Shown: positions 56,333-64,000 of the stretch, piece by piece
Layout: each line of letters opens with the position of its first letter
How positions within the stretch are numbered: the stretch's first letter is position 1
The notes under the pieces: generated by a model
What the model saw: only the letters and a program-made list of their open reading frames with translations
Database searches by the model: none
Told to the model about the DNA's origin: nothing
From: Cellulomonas humilata
GTDB taxonomy: Bacteria > Actinomycetota > Actinomycetes > Actinomycetales > Cellulomonadaceae
NCBI RefSeq assembly: GCF_013359775.1
Contig: NZ_JABMCI010000056.1
Coordinates: forward strand, 1-64,000
DNA: 64,000 nucleotides
Direction of reading: 5' to 3'
Position numbers and translations under genes: made by a program

Positions 56333-57856
56333 TCAGTAGGCACCGCTGGGTCGCAGCACGGCCCGGAAGGTCTTCCAGAGGATGAGCAGGTCCATCGAGA
56401 CGGACCAGTTGTCGACGTAGCGCAGGTCGAGCTTCACCGACTCCTCCCAGGACAGGTCGGAGCGGCCGGAGACCTGCCAGAGGCCGGTCAGTCCCGGACG
56501 GACCCGGAGGCGCCGCTGGACGGCGTCCGCGTAGGCGGCCACCTCCTCGGCGAGCGGGGGACGCGGACCGACCAGCGACATGTCGCCACGGACCACGTTG
56601 AACAGCTGCGGGAGCTCGTCCAGCGAGTACTTGCGCAGCACGCGACCCACGGAGGTGACCCGTGGGTCGTGACGCATCTTGAAGAGGATCGCGTTGCCCT
56701 CGCTGGAACCCAGCAGCTCGGCGCGACGCCTGTCCGCATCGACATACATCGTGCGGAGCTTCCACATGGTGAACTCCGCGCCGTCGACGCCGATGCGGGT
56801 CTGCTTGTAGAAGGCCGGACCCGGGGACGTCAGCCGCACCGCGAGCGCGGCCACGAGGATCACCGGCAGGGCCACCAGCATGATCAGCCCGCCGAGCGTC
56901 CGGTCCAGGGCGGTCTTGGCCGCCATCCGACCGCGCGAGGCGCCCACCTCGACCTCGAGCAGCGAGAGGCCGCCCGTGGGTCGCATGGTCAGCCGCGGGG
57001 CGGCGATGTCCTCGAGGTCGGTGGCCATGATGAGCTGGGCACCGGCCCGGTCCAGCGCCCACGAGAGGCGCCGCAGTCCGTTGCCGCCGATGTACGAGCC
57101 CGCGACCACCACGACGTCCACGGAGCGGTCGACGACCACCTGCGGGACGTCGCACACCGCGCCGATCATCGGGGCGCCCGCGACGGTCTGCTGCTCGTCG
57201 ACGCTGGGCAGGCACACGCCGACCACCCGGTACCCGTGCGCCGGGTCGACCGCGAGGTCCTGGACCACCGTGGCCACCGGACCGGGCTCGCCGACGACGA
57301 CCGTGCGCATCATGGCCTGCCCGTGCAGCCGCAGCTTGGTCAGCGAGCGGCGCAGGAGGAGCCGCGCGGCGACCGCGAGGAGCGCGGCGGCCGGCACGAC
57401 GACGAACACGAGGAAGCGGGAGACCTCGGCCTTGAACGCGTAGCTGGCCAGGACCAGGACCACGACGCTCACCAGGCCGGCCCGGACGAGCACCCGGGAC
57501 TCGGCGGCCGAACGACCCAGGACGGCGTCGCCGTAGCCGTGCAGGACGGCCACGAGGCCGACGAAGCCGAGCGTCGCGCCGGCGATCATGAGCGCCGTCT
57601 GGGCTCCGGGCTCGTACAGCGCGATCATCACCGGTGTGGCGACGAGCAGGATGGCCACGAGGTCGAGCAGCGCGGCGTGCACCCGGTAGGAGTGCACGAG
57701 CTGGCGCCAGGAGCCGGCGACCGCGTCAGCCGAGTTGAACGGGGTGGCGCGGCGCTCGAAGGGCTCCGCAGAGGCCCAGGAGCGGCGCTGGCCGAGTCCG
57801 CGTCCGCGACGGTCGCCGAGGCTCAGGTCCAGGTCGTCCACGATCTCTGCAGCCAC
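56333..57856 (-). CDS. Polyprenyl glycosylphosphotransferase (priming enzyme, WbaP/CpsE type)
   Basis: A 507-residue membrane enzyme that starts glycan assembly by moving a sugar-1-phosphate to undecaprenyl phosphate. Four N-terminal hydrophobic segments, a central Rossmann-like CoA-binding region (VGEPGPVATVVQDLAVDP), then the catalytic domain with SPGPAFYKQTRIGVDG, MWKLRTMYVDADRR, DELPQLFNVVRGDMSLVGPR (the DELPQ and PRP core) and GLTGLWQVSGR. GTG at 57856 (VAAEIVDDLDLSLGD) is preferred to a TTG at 57910. First gene of the minus-strand operon, so it probably commits the pathway. Confidence 0.93.
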   Translation of the reverse strand: MAAEIVDDLDLSLGDRRGRGLGQRRSWASAEPFERRATPFNSADAVAGSWRQLVHSYRVHAALLDLVAILLVATPVMIALYEPGAQTALMIAGATLGFVGLVAVLHGYGDAVLGRSAAESRVLVRAGLVSVVVLVLASYAFKAEVSRFLVFVVVPAAALLAVAARLLLRRSLTKLRLHGQAMMRTVVVGEPGPVATVVQDLAVDPAHGYRVVGVCLPSVDEQQTVAGAPMIGAVCDVPQVVVDRSVDVVVVAGSYIGGNGLRRLSWALDRAGAQLIMATDLEDIAAPRLTMRPTGGLSLLEVEVGASRGRMAAKTALDRTLGGLIMLVALPVILVAALAVRLTSPGPAFYKQTRIGVDGAEFTMWKLRTMYVDADRRRAELLGSSEGNAILFKMRHDPRVTSVGRVLRKYSLDELPQLFNVVRGDMSLVGPRPPLAEEVAAYADAVQRRLRVRPGLTGLWQVSGRSDLSWEESVKLDLRYVDNWSVSMDLLILWKTFRAVLRPSGAY

Positions 57857-57971
57857 AGCCCCACACCCCCGATCCGCCAAGTGGAATGGGCATGAGGCTA
57901 TACGCGCCAATCGCGTAGTTCATCACCTTCTGTCCGGTTTCACCCGATGCTCGCGCAGGTGGGGGACGCCT

Positions 57972-58592
57972 TCACCCCTTCGTGTGAAACCGGAGCTGCG
58001 CGGCCTCGAGCCCGTCCAGGACGAGCAGCTCCACGGCGTCCGCCGCCGCGTCCAGCAGCCAGGGCAGGTCCTTCAGCTCGTTCTTCGCGAAGTCGCGCAG
58101 GACGAAGTCCGCGGGGTCCATCCGACCGGGCGGGCGGCCCACCCCCACGCGCACCCGGACGTAGTCCTTGGTGCCCAGCGCCTTCGTGGTGTCGCGCAGG
58201 CCGTTGTGGCCGCCCTCGCCGCCCCCGCGCTTGAGGCGGAGGTCGGCGAACGGGATGTCGAGCTCGTCGTGCACCAGCACGGTGCGCTCCGGGGGCACGT
58301 CGTAGTACTTCGCGAGCGCCGCCACGGGGCCGCCCGAGACGTTCATATAGGTGGTCGGCTTCGCCAGCACGACGCGCGGGCCCGGGGCACCGCCCGGCAG
58401 CACCCCGAGGCGCGCCTCGGCGACCGCCGCCTGGGGCCGGCGCGAGAGCAGCCCCGACGCGCGGGCGCCGAACGTGGCGCCCGTCCGCCGTGCCAGCTCG
58501 TCGAGCACCATCTGGCCGACGTTGTGGCGGTTGCCCGCGTACTGCGGGCCGGGGTTGCCCAGGCCGATCACCAGCCACGGTCCGTCGCTCAT
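57972..58592 (-). CDS. pth: Peptidyl-tRNA hydrolase
   Basis: A 206-residue enzyme that frees tRNA from prematurely released peptidyl-t[23 protein letters not shown] has the catalytic His and the Asn, [41 protein letters not shown] and GHNGLRD are all intact. ATG at 58592 with GAGGAG. It follows rplY with a hairpin between, in the conserved rplY-pth order. Confidence 0.97.
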   Translation of the reverse strand: MSDGPWLVIGLGNPGPQYAGNRHNVGQMVLDELARRTGATFGARASGLLSRRPQAAVAEARLGVLPGGAPGPRVVLAKPTTYMNVSGGPVAALAKYYDVPPERTVLVHDELDIPFADLRLKRGGGEGGHNGLRDTTKALGTKDYVRVRVGVGRPPGRMDPADFVLRDFAKNELKDLPWLLDAAADAVELLVLDGLEAAQLRFHTKG

Positions 58593-58626
58593 CGGGTCTC
58601 CTCGTGCGGGGTACGTGCGGGAACGA

Positions 58627-58663
58627 CGACGCCCGGCACCGTCAGGAACGGTACCGGGCGTCG
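58627..58663 (-). terminator. Hairpin between rplY and pth
   Basis: CGACGCCCGG (58627-58636) pairs with CCGGGCGTCG (58654-58663); ACCGT pairs with ACGGT inside after one mismatch. It lies 18 bases past the rplY stop, so it may terminate or attenuate read-through into pth. Confidence 0.65.
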
Positions 58664-58680
58664 CGCAGCGTGCTGCTGGG

Positions 58681-59316
58681 TCAGCTGCCCAGCTCGGTCT
58701 CGGAGGCGGCGGCGGACGCAGCGGACTGCGACGCGGCCAGGTCCGCCGCGGCGGCGTCGGCGGCGACGTCCTCGGCGGAGGCGTGCGGGACGCTGATCGC
58801 GATGACGGTGAGGTCGGGGTCGCTGAGCAGGGTGGCACCCTCGGGCAGCGTGATCTCGCCCGCGGTGATCGTCGAGCCACCGGTGAGGCCCTCGATCGAG
58901 ACCTGGACCTCGGACGGGATGTGCGTGGCCTCGACCTCGAGCGACAGCGCCTGCGTCTCGAAGACGTGGATCGTGCCGGGGTAGGACTCGCCGACCACGG
59001 CGACCTGGACGTCGACGGTGACCTTCTCACCGCGCGTGACGATGAGCAGGTCGACGTGCTCGATGGTGTTCTTCACGACGTCGCGCTGGACGTCCTTGGT
59101 GATCGCCAGCGTGGTCGTGCCGTCGAGCTCGATGGAGAACAGGGCGTTGGCCTGCTTGACCGCGAGCATCGTGGCGTGGCCCGGAAGGGCGACGTGCAGC
59201 GGGTCGGAGCCGTGCCCGTACAGGACGGCGGGGATCTGGTCGGCGCGGCGCAGGCGGCGCGCGGCACCCTTGCCGAACTCGGAACGGGTGGTGGCGACGA
59301 GCTTGACCTCGGACAC
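58681..59316 (-). CDS. rplY: 50S ribosomal protein L25/general stress protein Ctc
   Basis: A 211-residue protein of the long CTC type. The N-terminal 5S-rRNA-binding domain ([20 protein letters not shown]) is followed by the C-terminal beta domain ([40 protein letters not shown]) and an Ala/Asp/Glu/Ser tail that is probably flexible. GTG at 59316 has GGGGAG. A perfect 9-bp hairpin lies in the leader 19 bases upstream. Synteny with prs and pth is conserved. Confidence 0.95.
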   Translation of the reverse strand: MSEVKLVATTRSEFGKGAARRLRRADQIPAVLYGHGSDPLHVALPGHATMLAVKQANALFSIELDGTTTLAITKDVQRDVVKNTIEHVDLLIVTRGEKVTVDVQVAVVGESYPGTIHVFETQALSLEVEATHIPSEVQVSIEGLTGGSTITAGEITLPEGATLLSDPDLTVIAISVPHASAEDVAADAAAADLAASQSAASAAASETELGS

Positions 59317-59575
59317 GTGTACTCCCCAGTGCTGACGTCGGCGCAGTGTCGCCGACGTGACGGTGTGATGGCGTGGCGTGCGCGGCAGGAGCCGGCGACG
59401 CGGATCAGACAGGTGTGGTGGCCTCGACGCGGGACGCAGGACGGGCACGCGGAGGCGCTCGCCCAGTCGATCACGGAGCGCAGGTGGTCGTGGAACTTCG
59501 TCGACCGTCCTTCGTCCCTCGCCGAGGCAACCTGGAGAGCCTACCCGAGCGAGCGCGTGGATCCCAACCCGCGGG
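59317..59575. other. 259-base leader/intergenic region upstream of rplY
   Basis: Contains a perfect hairpin, ACGTCGGCG (59335-59343) with CGCCGACGT (59350-59358) and a six-base loop, 19 bases before the rplY start. No gene was supported in the rest; the SIMPL gene ends at 59576 on the same strand. Confidence 0.5.
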
Positions 59576-60244
59576 TCAGGGGGACGAGGTGTCCTCAGCC
59601 CACGCCCACCGCACGGTCACGTCCGCGGACACGGTCTGCTGGCCGGCCTCGACCGGTACGGACATGGCCTTGGCGACGCCCATCGTGCGACCCATCCGCA
59701 GCGGGGCGGCGTCGGCGCCACCCTCGGTCACCCACTGGACCTCGCCCAGCCGGCGGCCGGACAGCGTGGCCCAGTGCGTGGCGCGCGCGACGGCGTCCGC
59801 CCAGGCTGCCTCGCGCGCCAGGACCCGCGGCTGCGTGGGATCGCTGACCTCGAGCCGGATGCCGTCCATCCGCGCCGGCTCCCCGCCGGCCACGACCGCG
59901 GCACCGACCACGTCGCCCGCCACCGCGACGTCGTGCAGCCGGACCTGGAGGCCCAGCCGCGCCACCACCCGCGACGACCCGCGCGCGGACCCGTCGGTCC
60001 AGGTGCTCGACTGGGTGGTTCGCAGGAACCGGTCCTCGACGCCGGCCTCACGCAGCACGGCACGCATCCGGTCCAGGCAGTCGCCGGCCTCGGCCAGCGC
60101 CCGCTCCGCGTCCACCGCCCGCGCCTCGGCCCCGAGGTCCGCGATGGCCACGTCCGGCACGGCCTCGGCCTCGCCGAAGCCCGTGACGGTCACGCCGCCG
60201 CGCGGGCCTCGACGGCCGGCGTGCTCGTCGTCGCGCCCGGTCAT
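59576..60244 (-). CDS. SIMPL domain protein (DUF541)
   Basis: A 222-residue protein of the SIMPL/DUF541 family, of unclear function, often in the envelope. The start GRRGPRGGVTVTGFGEAEAV gives the family's VTVTGxG core, and VQWVTEGGADAAPLRMGRTM and SVPVEAGQQTVSADVTVRWA the C-terminal part. No clear signal peptide. It starts three bases past the prs stop and probably reads through from prs. Its function here is not known; oxidative-stress links of relatives are only family-level. Confidence 0.8.
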   Translation of the reverse strand: MTGRDDEHAGRRGPRGGVTVTGFGEAEAVPDVAIADLGAEARAVDAERALAEAGDCLDRMRAVLREAGVEDRFLRTTQSSTWTDGSARGSSRVVARLGLQVRLHDVAVAGDVVGAAVVAGGEPARMDGIRLEVSDPTQPRVLAREAAWADAVARATHWATLSGRRLGEVQWVTEGGADAAPLRMGRTMGVAKAMSVPVEAGQQTVSADVTVRWAWAEDTSSP

Positions 60245-60247
60245 CGG

Positions 60248-61231
60248 TCAGGCCTGGCCGTCGAAGAGCGACGTCACCGAGCCGTCGTCGAACACCTCGC
60301 GGATCGCCCGGGCGATGAGCGGCGCGATGGACAGCACGGTCAGCTGCGGGAACCGGCGGTCCTCGGCGATGGGCAGCGTGTCCGTGATGACGACCTCGCG
60401 GGCGCCGCAGTTCTGCAGCCGGTCGACCGCCGGGTCGGACAGCACACCGTGCGTGGCCGCGACGATGACGTCCTTGGCCCCGGCCTCCATGATCACGCGG
60501 ACGGCGCCGGCGATCGTGCCGGCGGTGTCGATGAGGTCGTCGACGAGCACGCAGCTGCGGCCCTCCACGTCACCGACGACGCGGTTGGCGACCGTCTTGT
60601 TGGGGCTGCGGATGTCCCGCGTCTTGTGCACGAACGCCAGCGGCCCGCCGCCCAGCTTCGCGGCCCACTGCTCGGCCACGCGGATGCGGCCGGCGTCGGG
60701 CGAGACGACCGTGACGTTGGAGGTGTCGACGCGGCTACGCACGTACTCCGTGAGGATCGGCATGGCCCACAGGTGGTCCACCGGGCCGTCGAAGAAGCCC
60801 TGGATCTGCGCGGCGTGCAGGTCGACGCTCATCAGCCGGTCGGCACCCGCCGTCTTGAACAGGTCCGCCATCAGCCGCGCGGAGATCGGCTCGCGCCCGC
60901 GGTGCTTCTTGTCCTGGCGGGCGTAACCGTAGAACGGTGCGACGACCGTGATCGTCTTGGCGGACGCGCGCTTGAGGGCGTCGACCATGAGCAGCTGCTC
61001 CATGATCCACGTGTTGATCGGCGACGAGTGCGACTGGAGCACGAAGGTGTCGGCGCCGCGCACGGACTCCCCGAACCGGGTGTAGATCTCCCCGTTGGCG
61101 AACTCGTACGTCGTGGTCGGCAGCAGGTCGATGCCGAGGTGGGCCGCGACGCTCGTGGCCAGGTCGGGGTGTGCCCGACCCGTCAGGAGCACGAGACGCT
61201 TCTCGCCGTCCGAGGAGATGATCCCGGTCAT
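60248..61231 (-). CDS. prs: Ribose-phosphate pyrophosphokinase
   Basis: A 327-residue enzyme making phosphoribosyl pyrophosphate for nucleotide, His and Trp synthesis. [40 protein letters not shown] (with the catalytic flexible loop) and the PRPP-binding [20 protein letters not shown] are intact. ATG at 61231 overlaps the glmU stop (ATGA), the usual glmU-prs coupling. Confidence 0.97.
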   Translation of the reverse strand: MTGIISSDGEKRLVLLTGRAHPDLATSVAAHLGIDLLPTTTYEFANGEIYTRFGESVRGADTFVLQSHSSPINTWIMEQLLMVDALKRASAKTITVVAPFYGYARQDKKHRGREPISARLMADLFKTAGADRLMSVDLHAAQIQGFFDGPVDHLWAMPILTEYVRSRVDTSNVTVVSPDAGRIRVAEQWAAKLGGGPLAFVHKTRDIRSPNKTVANRVVGDVEGRSCVLVDDLIDTAGTIAGAVRVIMEAGAKDVIVAATHGVLSDPAVDRLQNCGAREVVITDTLPIAEDRRFPQLTVLSIAPLIARAIREVFDDGSVTSLFDGQA

Positions 61232-62847
61232 CGTGCGGAGTCCTTCGGGTTCGAGCCGGTGGAGTCCGGCAGTGCAGGCGGCGGGGTCGGGGGTGCGTCG
61301 GCGGCTGCTGCGGTGGCGCGTCCGCGCTCAGCGCGGGCCTGCGGGGAGAGCTCGGTGTCGTCGCCGCCCGGCCGACGGACCACGGCCTCGGCGGCGGGCG
61401 TCCCGGCACGGGCGCGCGCGACCCAGCCCTCGATGTTGCGCTGGGCGCCGGCGCTGACGCCGAGGGCGCCCGAGGGCACGTCACGCCGGATCACGCTGCC
61501 GGCTCCGGTGTAGGCACCGTCCCCGACGGTGACCGGGGCCACGAACATGTTGTCCGCACCGGTGCGCGCGTACGAGCCGATGGTGGTGCGGTGCTTGTTG
61601 ACGCCGTCGTAGTTGACGGTCACCGACGCCGCACCGATGTTCGTGTGCTCGCCGATCGTCGCGTCACCGACATAAGAGAGGTGCGGGATCTTGGAGCCGG
61701 TGCCGATCTGCGCGTTCTTGGTCTCGACGAACGTGCCGATCTTGCCCTGGTCCCCGAGCACCGTCCCCGGCCGCAGGTAGGCGAACGGTCCGACGCTCGC
61801 GCCGGCGCCGATGACGGCCAGGTTCCCGTGCGTGCGCACGACGCTGGCCCCCGCACCGACCTCGACGTCCGTCAGCGTGGTGTCGGGGCCGACGGTCGCG
61901 CCCTCCCGGACCACGGTCGCTCCGAGCAGCTGCGTGCCGGGCAGGATCGTCACGTCCCGTTCCAGCTCGACGTCGACGTCGACCCACGTGGTGGCCGGGT
62001 CGACGACCGTGACGCCCTCGCGCATCCAGTCCTCGAGGATGCGGCGGTTCATCTCGGCCCGCAGCACCGCCAGCTGGACACGGTCGTTGACACCCTCCAC
62101 CAGCACCGGGTCGTCGGTCCGCAGCGCGCGCACGTGGCCGCCGTCGGTCCGCGCGATCGCCAGCACGTCGGTGAGGTACATCTCGCCCTGCGCGTTGTCT
62201 CGGCCCAGGCGGCCGAGCGCGCCGCGCAGCACGTCGGCGTCGAACACGTAGATGGAGGAGTTGATCTCGGTGATCGCGCGCTGCGCGTCGTCGGCGTCCT
62301 TCTCCTCGACGATGCCGAGCACGTCGCCCGTGCCGGGCTCGCGCAGGATGCGGCCGTAGCCGGTGGGCTCCGCCACCTCGGTGGTGAGCACGGTGACCGC
62401 GTTGCCGTCCGCGTGGTGGGCGGCGAGCAGCTCGTGCAGCGTGGCGGCGTCGAGCAGCGGGACGTCGCCCGCGATGACGACGACCGCACCCGCGACCTGC
62501 GCGTGCGTGGCCGAGCCGGCGGTCGTGTCGTTCGCGGCGTCGGCCTGGGCTGCGGCGTCGAGCGCCCTCATGGCCGCCTGGACCGCGCGGCCGGTGCCGG
62601 GGATCGCGTCCTGGTCCGCCAGCAGCGCCTGCGGGTCGATCTCGGTCACGTGCGCGGCGACCTGCTCGCGCTCGTGCCGGACGACCACCAGGACGCGGCC
62701 TGGCTCCAGGGCGCGGGCGGTGGCCAGCGCGTGGCCGAGCATGCTGCGACCGGCCAGGGTGTGCAGGACCTTGGGAGTCGCCGAGCGCATCCGGGTTCCT
62801 TCACCTGCGGCGAGGACGACGACGGCGGCCGGGCGGGGGAACGTCAC
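61228..62847 (-). CDS. glmU: Bifunctional UDP-N-acetylglucosamine pyrophosphorylase/acetyltransferase
   Basis: A 539-residue enzyme providing UDP-GlcNAc for peptidoglycan and glycans. The N-terminal uridylyltransferase has [20 protein letters not shown] and [20 protein letters not shown]; the C-terminal left-handed beta-helix has [30 protein letters not shown] and [19 protein letters not shown]. The C-terminus extends about 70 residues beyond the hexapeptide part as an Ala/Pro/Arg-rich tail. GTG at 62847 has GAGGAG ten bases upstream; the upstream frame is not coding. Confidence 0.96.
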   Translation of the reverse strand: MTFPRPAAVVVLAAGEGTRMRSATPKVLHTLAGRSMLGHALATARALEPGRVLVVVRHEREQVAAHVTEIDPQALLADQDAIPGTGRAVQAAMRALDAAAQADAANDTTAGSATHAQVAGAVVVIAGDVPLLDAATLHELLAAHHADGNAVTVLTTEVAEPTGYGRILREPGTGDVLGIVEEKDADDAQRAITEINSSIYVFDADVLRGALGRLGRDNAQGEMYLTDVLAIARTDGGHVRALRTDDPVLVEGVNDRVQLAVLRAEMNRRILEDWMREGVTVVDPATTWVDVDVELERDVTILPGTQLLGATVVREGATVGPDTTLTDVEVGAGASVVRTHGNLAVIGAGASVGPFAYLRPGTVLGDQGKIGTFVETKNAQIGTGSKIPHLSYVGDATIGEHTNIGAASVTVNYDGVNKHRTTIGSYARTGADNMFVAPVTVGDGAYTGAGSVIRRDVPSGALGVSAGAQRNIEGWVARARAGTPAAEAVVRRPGGDDTELSPQARAERGRATAAAADAPPTPPPALPDSTGSNPKDSAR

Positions 62848-62911
62848 CAGCGGGTGCTCCTCGCGGATCTGCCCGGGTCTCGGGCGGTGGATCTCGTGCG
62901 CACGGTGCACT

Positions 62912-63187
62912 CTACCCGGGCACGGAGGTCGCTCCCGACGGACCATGGTCCTCCGGCGCCTCCGCCGGGGCCGGGGTGATCCGGGGCCGCACGGGCGGCG
63001 GAATCCGTCTCTGGCGGACGATCAGCACACCGGTGACCGCGGCGCCGATCGCCGCCACGACGATCACGCCGGTGCGCACTCCGACCTCGGTGGCACCCGC
63101 CAGGAGGTCGACGACCTGGGACACCACCGCGAAGAGAAGAACACCGAGAAGAAGGTACAGAGCACGCGTCGAACGAGTCGTCGCCAT
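62912..63187 (-). CDS. Small membrane protein, unknown function
   Basis: A 91-residue protein with two hydrophobic segments ([20 protein letters not shown] and [19 protein letters not shown]) and a Pro-rich cytoplasmic tail ([20 protein letters not shown]). ATG at 63187. It lies just before glmU on the same strand and just after the tRNA-Gln gene. Two-segment topology and position are all that can be said. Confidence 0.6.
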   Translation of the reverse strand: MATTRSTRALYLLLGVLLFAVVSQVVDLLAGATEVGVRTGVIVVAAIGAAVTGVLIVRQRRIPPPVRPRITPAPAEAPEDHGPSGATSVPG

Positions 63188-63205
63188 GCCACGCACCGTA
63201 CCGCG

Positions 63206-63280
63206 TGGCTCCGCCCCCAGGATTCGAACCTGGACTGCACGGCTCCAAAGGCCGGCGTGCTGCCATTACACCAGGGCGGA
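63206..63280 (-). tRNA. tRNA-Gln (UUG anticodon) with encoded CCA
   Basis: Minus strand. The acceptor stem TCCGCCC/GGGCGGA, anticodon loop CTTTGGA (anticodon UUG) and T-arm with TTCGAAT are visible; discriminator G73 matches tRNA-Gln. The genome encodes the CCA end at 63208-63206. Confidence 0.93.
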
Positions 63281-63350
63281 CCGACGCCCTCATGCGTCGT
63301 GGCCGCCAAGTCTGCCAGGCGGGGCGGACCGGTCACGGCATGATGGGCGC

Positions 63351-63986
63351 GTGGCCAACGACAGCAAGCGCGCAACCCGCTCCCGCATGACGGGGACGCA
63401 GCGGCGGGCGCAGCTGCTCGACGTGTCGCGTCGCCTGTTCGCCGAGAAGGGCTTCGACGGCACCAGCGTCGAGGAGATCGCCGCGCGCGCCGAGGTGTCC
63501 AAGCCCGTGGTGTACGAGCACTTCGGCGGCAAGGAGGGCGTGTACGCCGTCGTGGTCGACCGCGAGATCCAGGCGCTCACCAGCGCGCTGACCGGCGCGC
63601 TCGAGGAGGGCGGCCACCCCAAGGCGCTGGTGGAGCGGACCGCCCTGGCGCTGCTCGGCTACATCGAGGCGTCCGAGGACGGGTTCCGGATCCTGGTGCG
63701 TGACTCGCCCGTCGCGCAGGCGACCGGCACGTTCTCGAGCCTGATCGGGGACGTCGCCACGCAGGTGGAGCACCTGCTGGCGGACCAGTTCAAGAAGCAG
63801 GGGCAGGACCCGAAGACGGCGCCGATCTACGCGCAGATGCTGGTCGGGATGGTGGCGCTCACCGGGCAGTGGTGGCTCGACGCCCGCAGCCCCAGCAAGA
63901 ACGTGGTCGCGGCGCACCTGGTGAACCTCGCGTGGAACGGTCTGTCGGCGCTCGACCGCCGGCCCACGCTCACCCGCACGGTCTGA
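63351..63986 (+). CDS. TetR family transcriptional regulator
   Basis: A 211-residue regulator. The N-terminal helix-turn-helix TQRRAQLLDVSRRLFAEKGF followed by TSVEEIAARAEVSKPVVYEH and FGGKEGVYAVVVDREIQAL is the TetR signature; the ligand-binding part is helical and ends ALDRRPTLTRTV. GTG at 63351 (VANDSKRATRSR) is chosen; the longer frame crosses the tRNA gene. Divergent from the tRNA and glmU. In mycobacteria a TetR gene also lies beside glmU. Confidence 0.9.
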   Translation: MANDSKRATRSRMTGTQRRAQLLDVSRRLFAEKGFDGTSVEEIAARAEVSKPVVYEHFGGKEGVYAVVVDREIQALTSALTGALEEGGHPKALVERTALALLGYIEASEDGFRILVRDSPVAQATGTFSSLIGDVATQVEHLLADQFKKQGQDPKTAPIYAQMLVGMVALTGQWWLDARSPSKNVVAAHLVNLAWNGLSALDRRPTLTRTV

Positions 63987-64000
63987 GGGGATCTCTGTTG

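Noticed and set aside
24345..57856. Mobile element or prophage as source of the glycan locus
   Set aside because: No transposase, integrase, target-site duplication or tRNA-end duplication was seen at either border; only gene content suggests exchange.
57857..57910. TTG start at 57910 for the priming glycosyltransferase
   Set aside because: TTG is rare and the extra residues (ARIASCPFHLADRG) do not resemble the family's N-terminus; GTG at 57856 fits better.

Overview
The window is chromosomal DNA from a very GC-rich actinobacterium, most likely Cellulomonas or a close relative. The reasons are the pervasive G/C third codon positions, many GTG starts, many four-base stop/start overlaps, secreted plant-polysaccharide hydrolases under a LacI-type operator, and the gene order eno-ftsB/divIC-DUF501-ppx together with glmU-prs-rplY-pth. 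No rRNA, CRISPR array, transposase or phage gene was seen. This genus assignment is an inference from content; no database was searched.

Left part (1-24229). A Bax-inhibitor-like membrane protein is followed by a drug-type ABC exporter, a MarR regulator, a siderophore-interacting flavoprotein, a small Cys-containing protein and an unusual short-variable-loop tRNA with anticodon UAA. Next come a CBM13-GH43 arabinanase, a type II NADH dehydrogenase, a GH1 beta-glucosidase lipoprotein and a HAAS-type membrane protein with its PadR regulator. The conserved minus-strand block ppx, DUF501, divIC/ftsB, eno, pntB, pntA, mazG and a SurA-like lipoprotein follows, then a plus-strand acyltransferase and mfd.

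Centre (24345-57856), about 33.5 kb: a surface-glycan locus lying between mfd and pth. It holds a cytidylyltransferase; a plus-strand operon of two glycosyltransferases, a Gfo/Idh/MocA oxidoreductase and an unrecognised 292-aa protein; and a minus-strand operon of a small anchored protein, three giant tandem paralogous secreted proteins (propeller, Fn3, LamG, PKD, C-terminal GWGxAD module) and a CDP-alcohol phosphatidyltransferase. One giant protein carries a complete alkaline-phosphatase domain inserted between two copies of the C-terminal module. Then come two flippase/polymerase sets, a Wzz-BY-kinase fusion, a pyruvyl transferase, a WecG/TagA-type transferase, an epimerase, further glycosyltransferases and the priming polyprenyl glycosylphosphotransferase. 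Together they provide priming, assembly, export, polymerisation and length control of one or two polysaccharides, plus large secreted proteins that probably sit in or near that matrix.

Right part (57972-64000): pth, rplY (L25/CTC), a SIMPL-domain protein, prs and glmU, all on the minus strand, then a small membrane protein, tRNA-Gln(UUG) with encoded CCA and a TetR regulator. The longest stretches without a gene are about 240-260 bases (10902-11145, 24789-25031, 59317-59575). Each is described below as a feature or, for 24789-25031, through its promoter.
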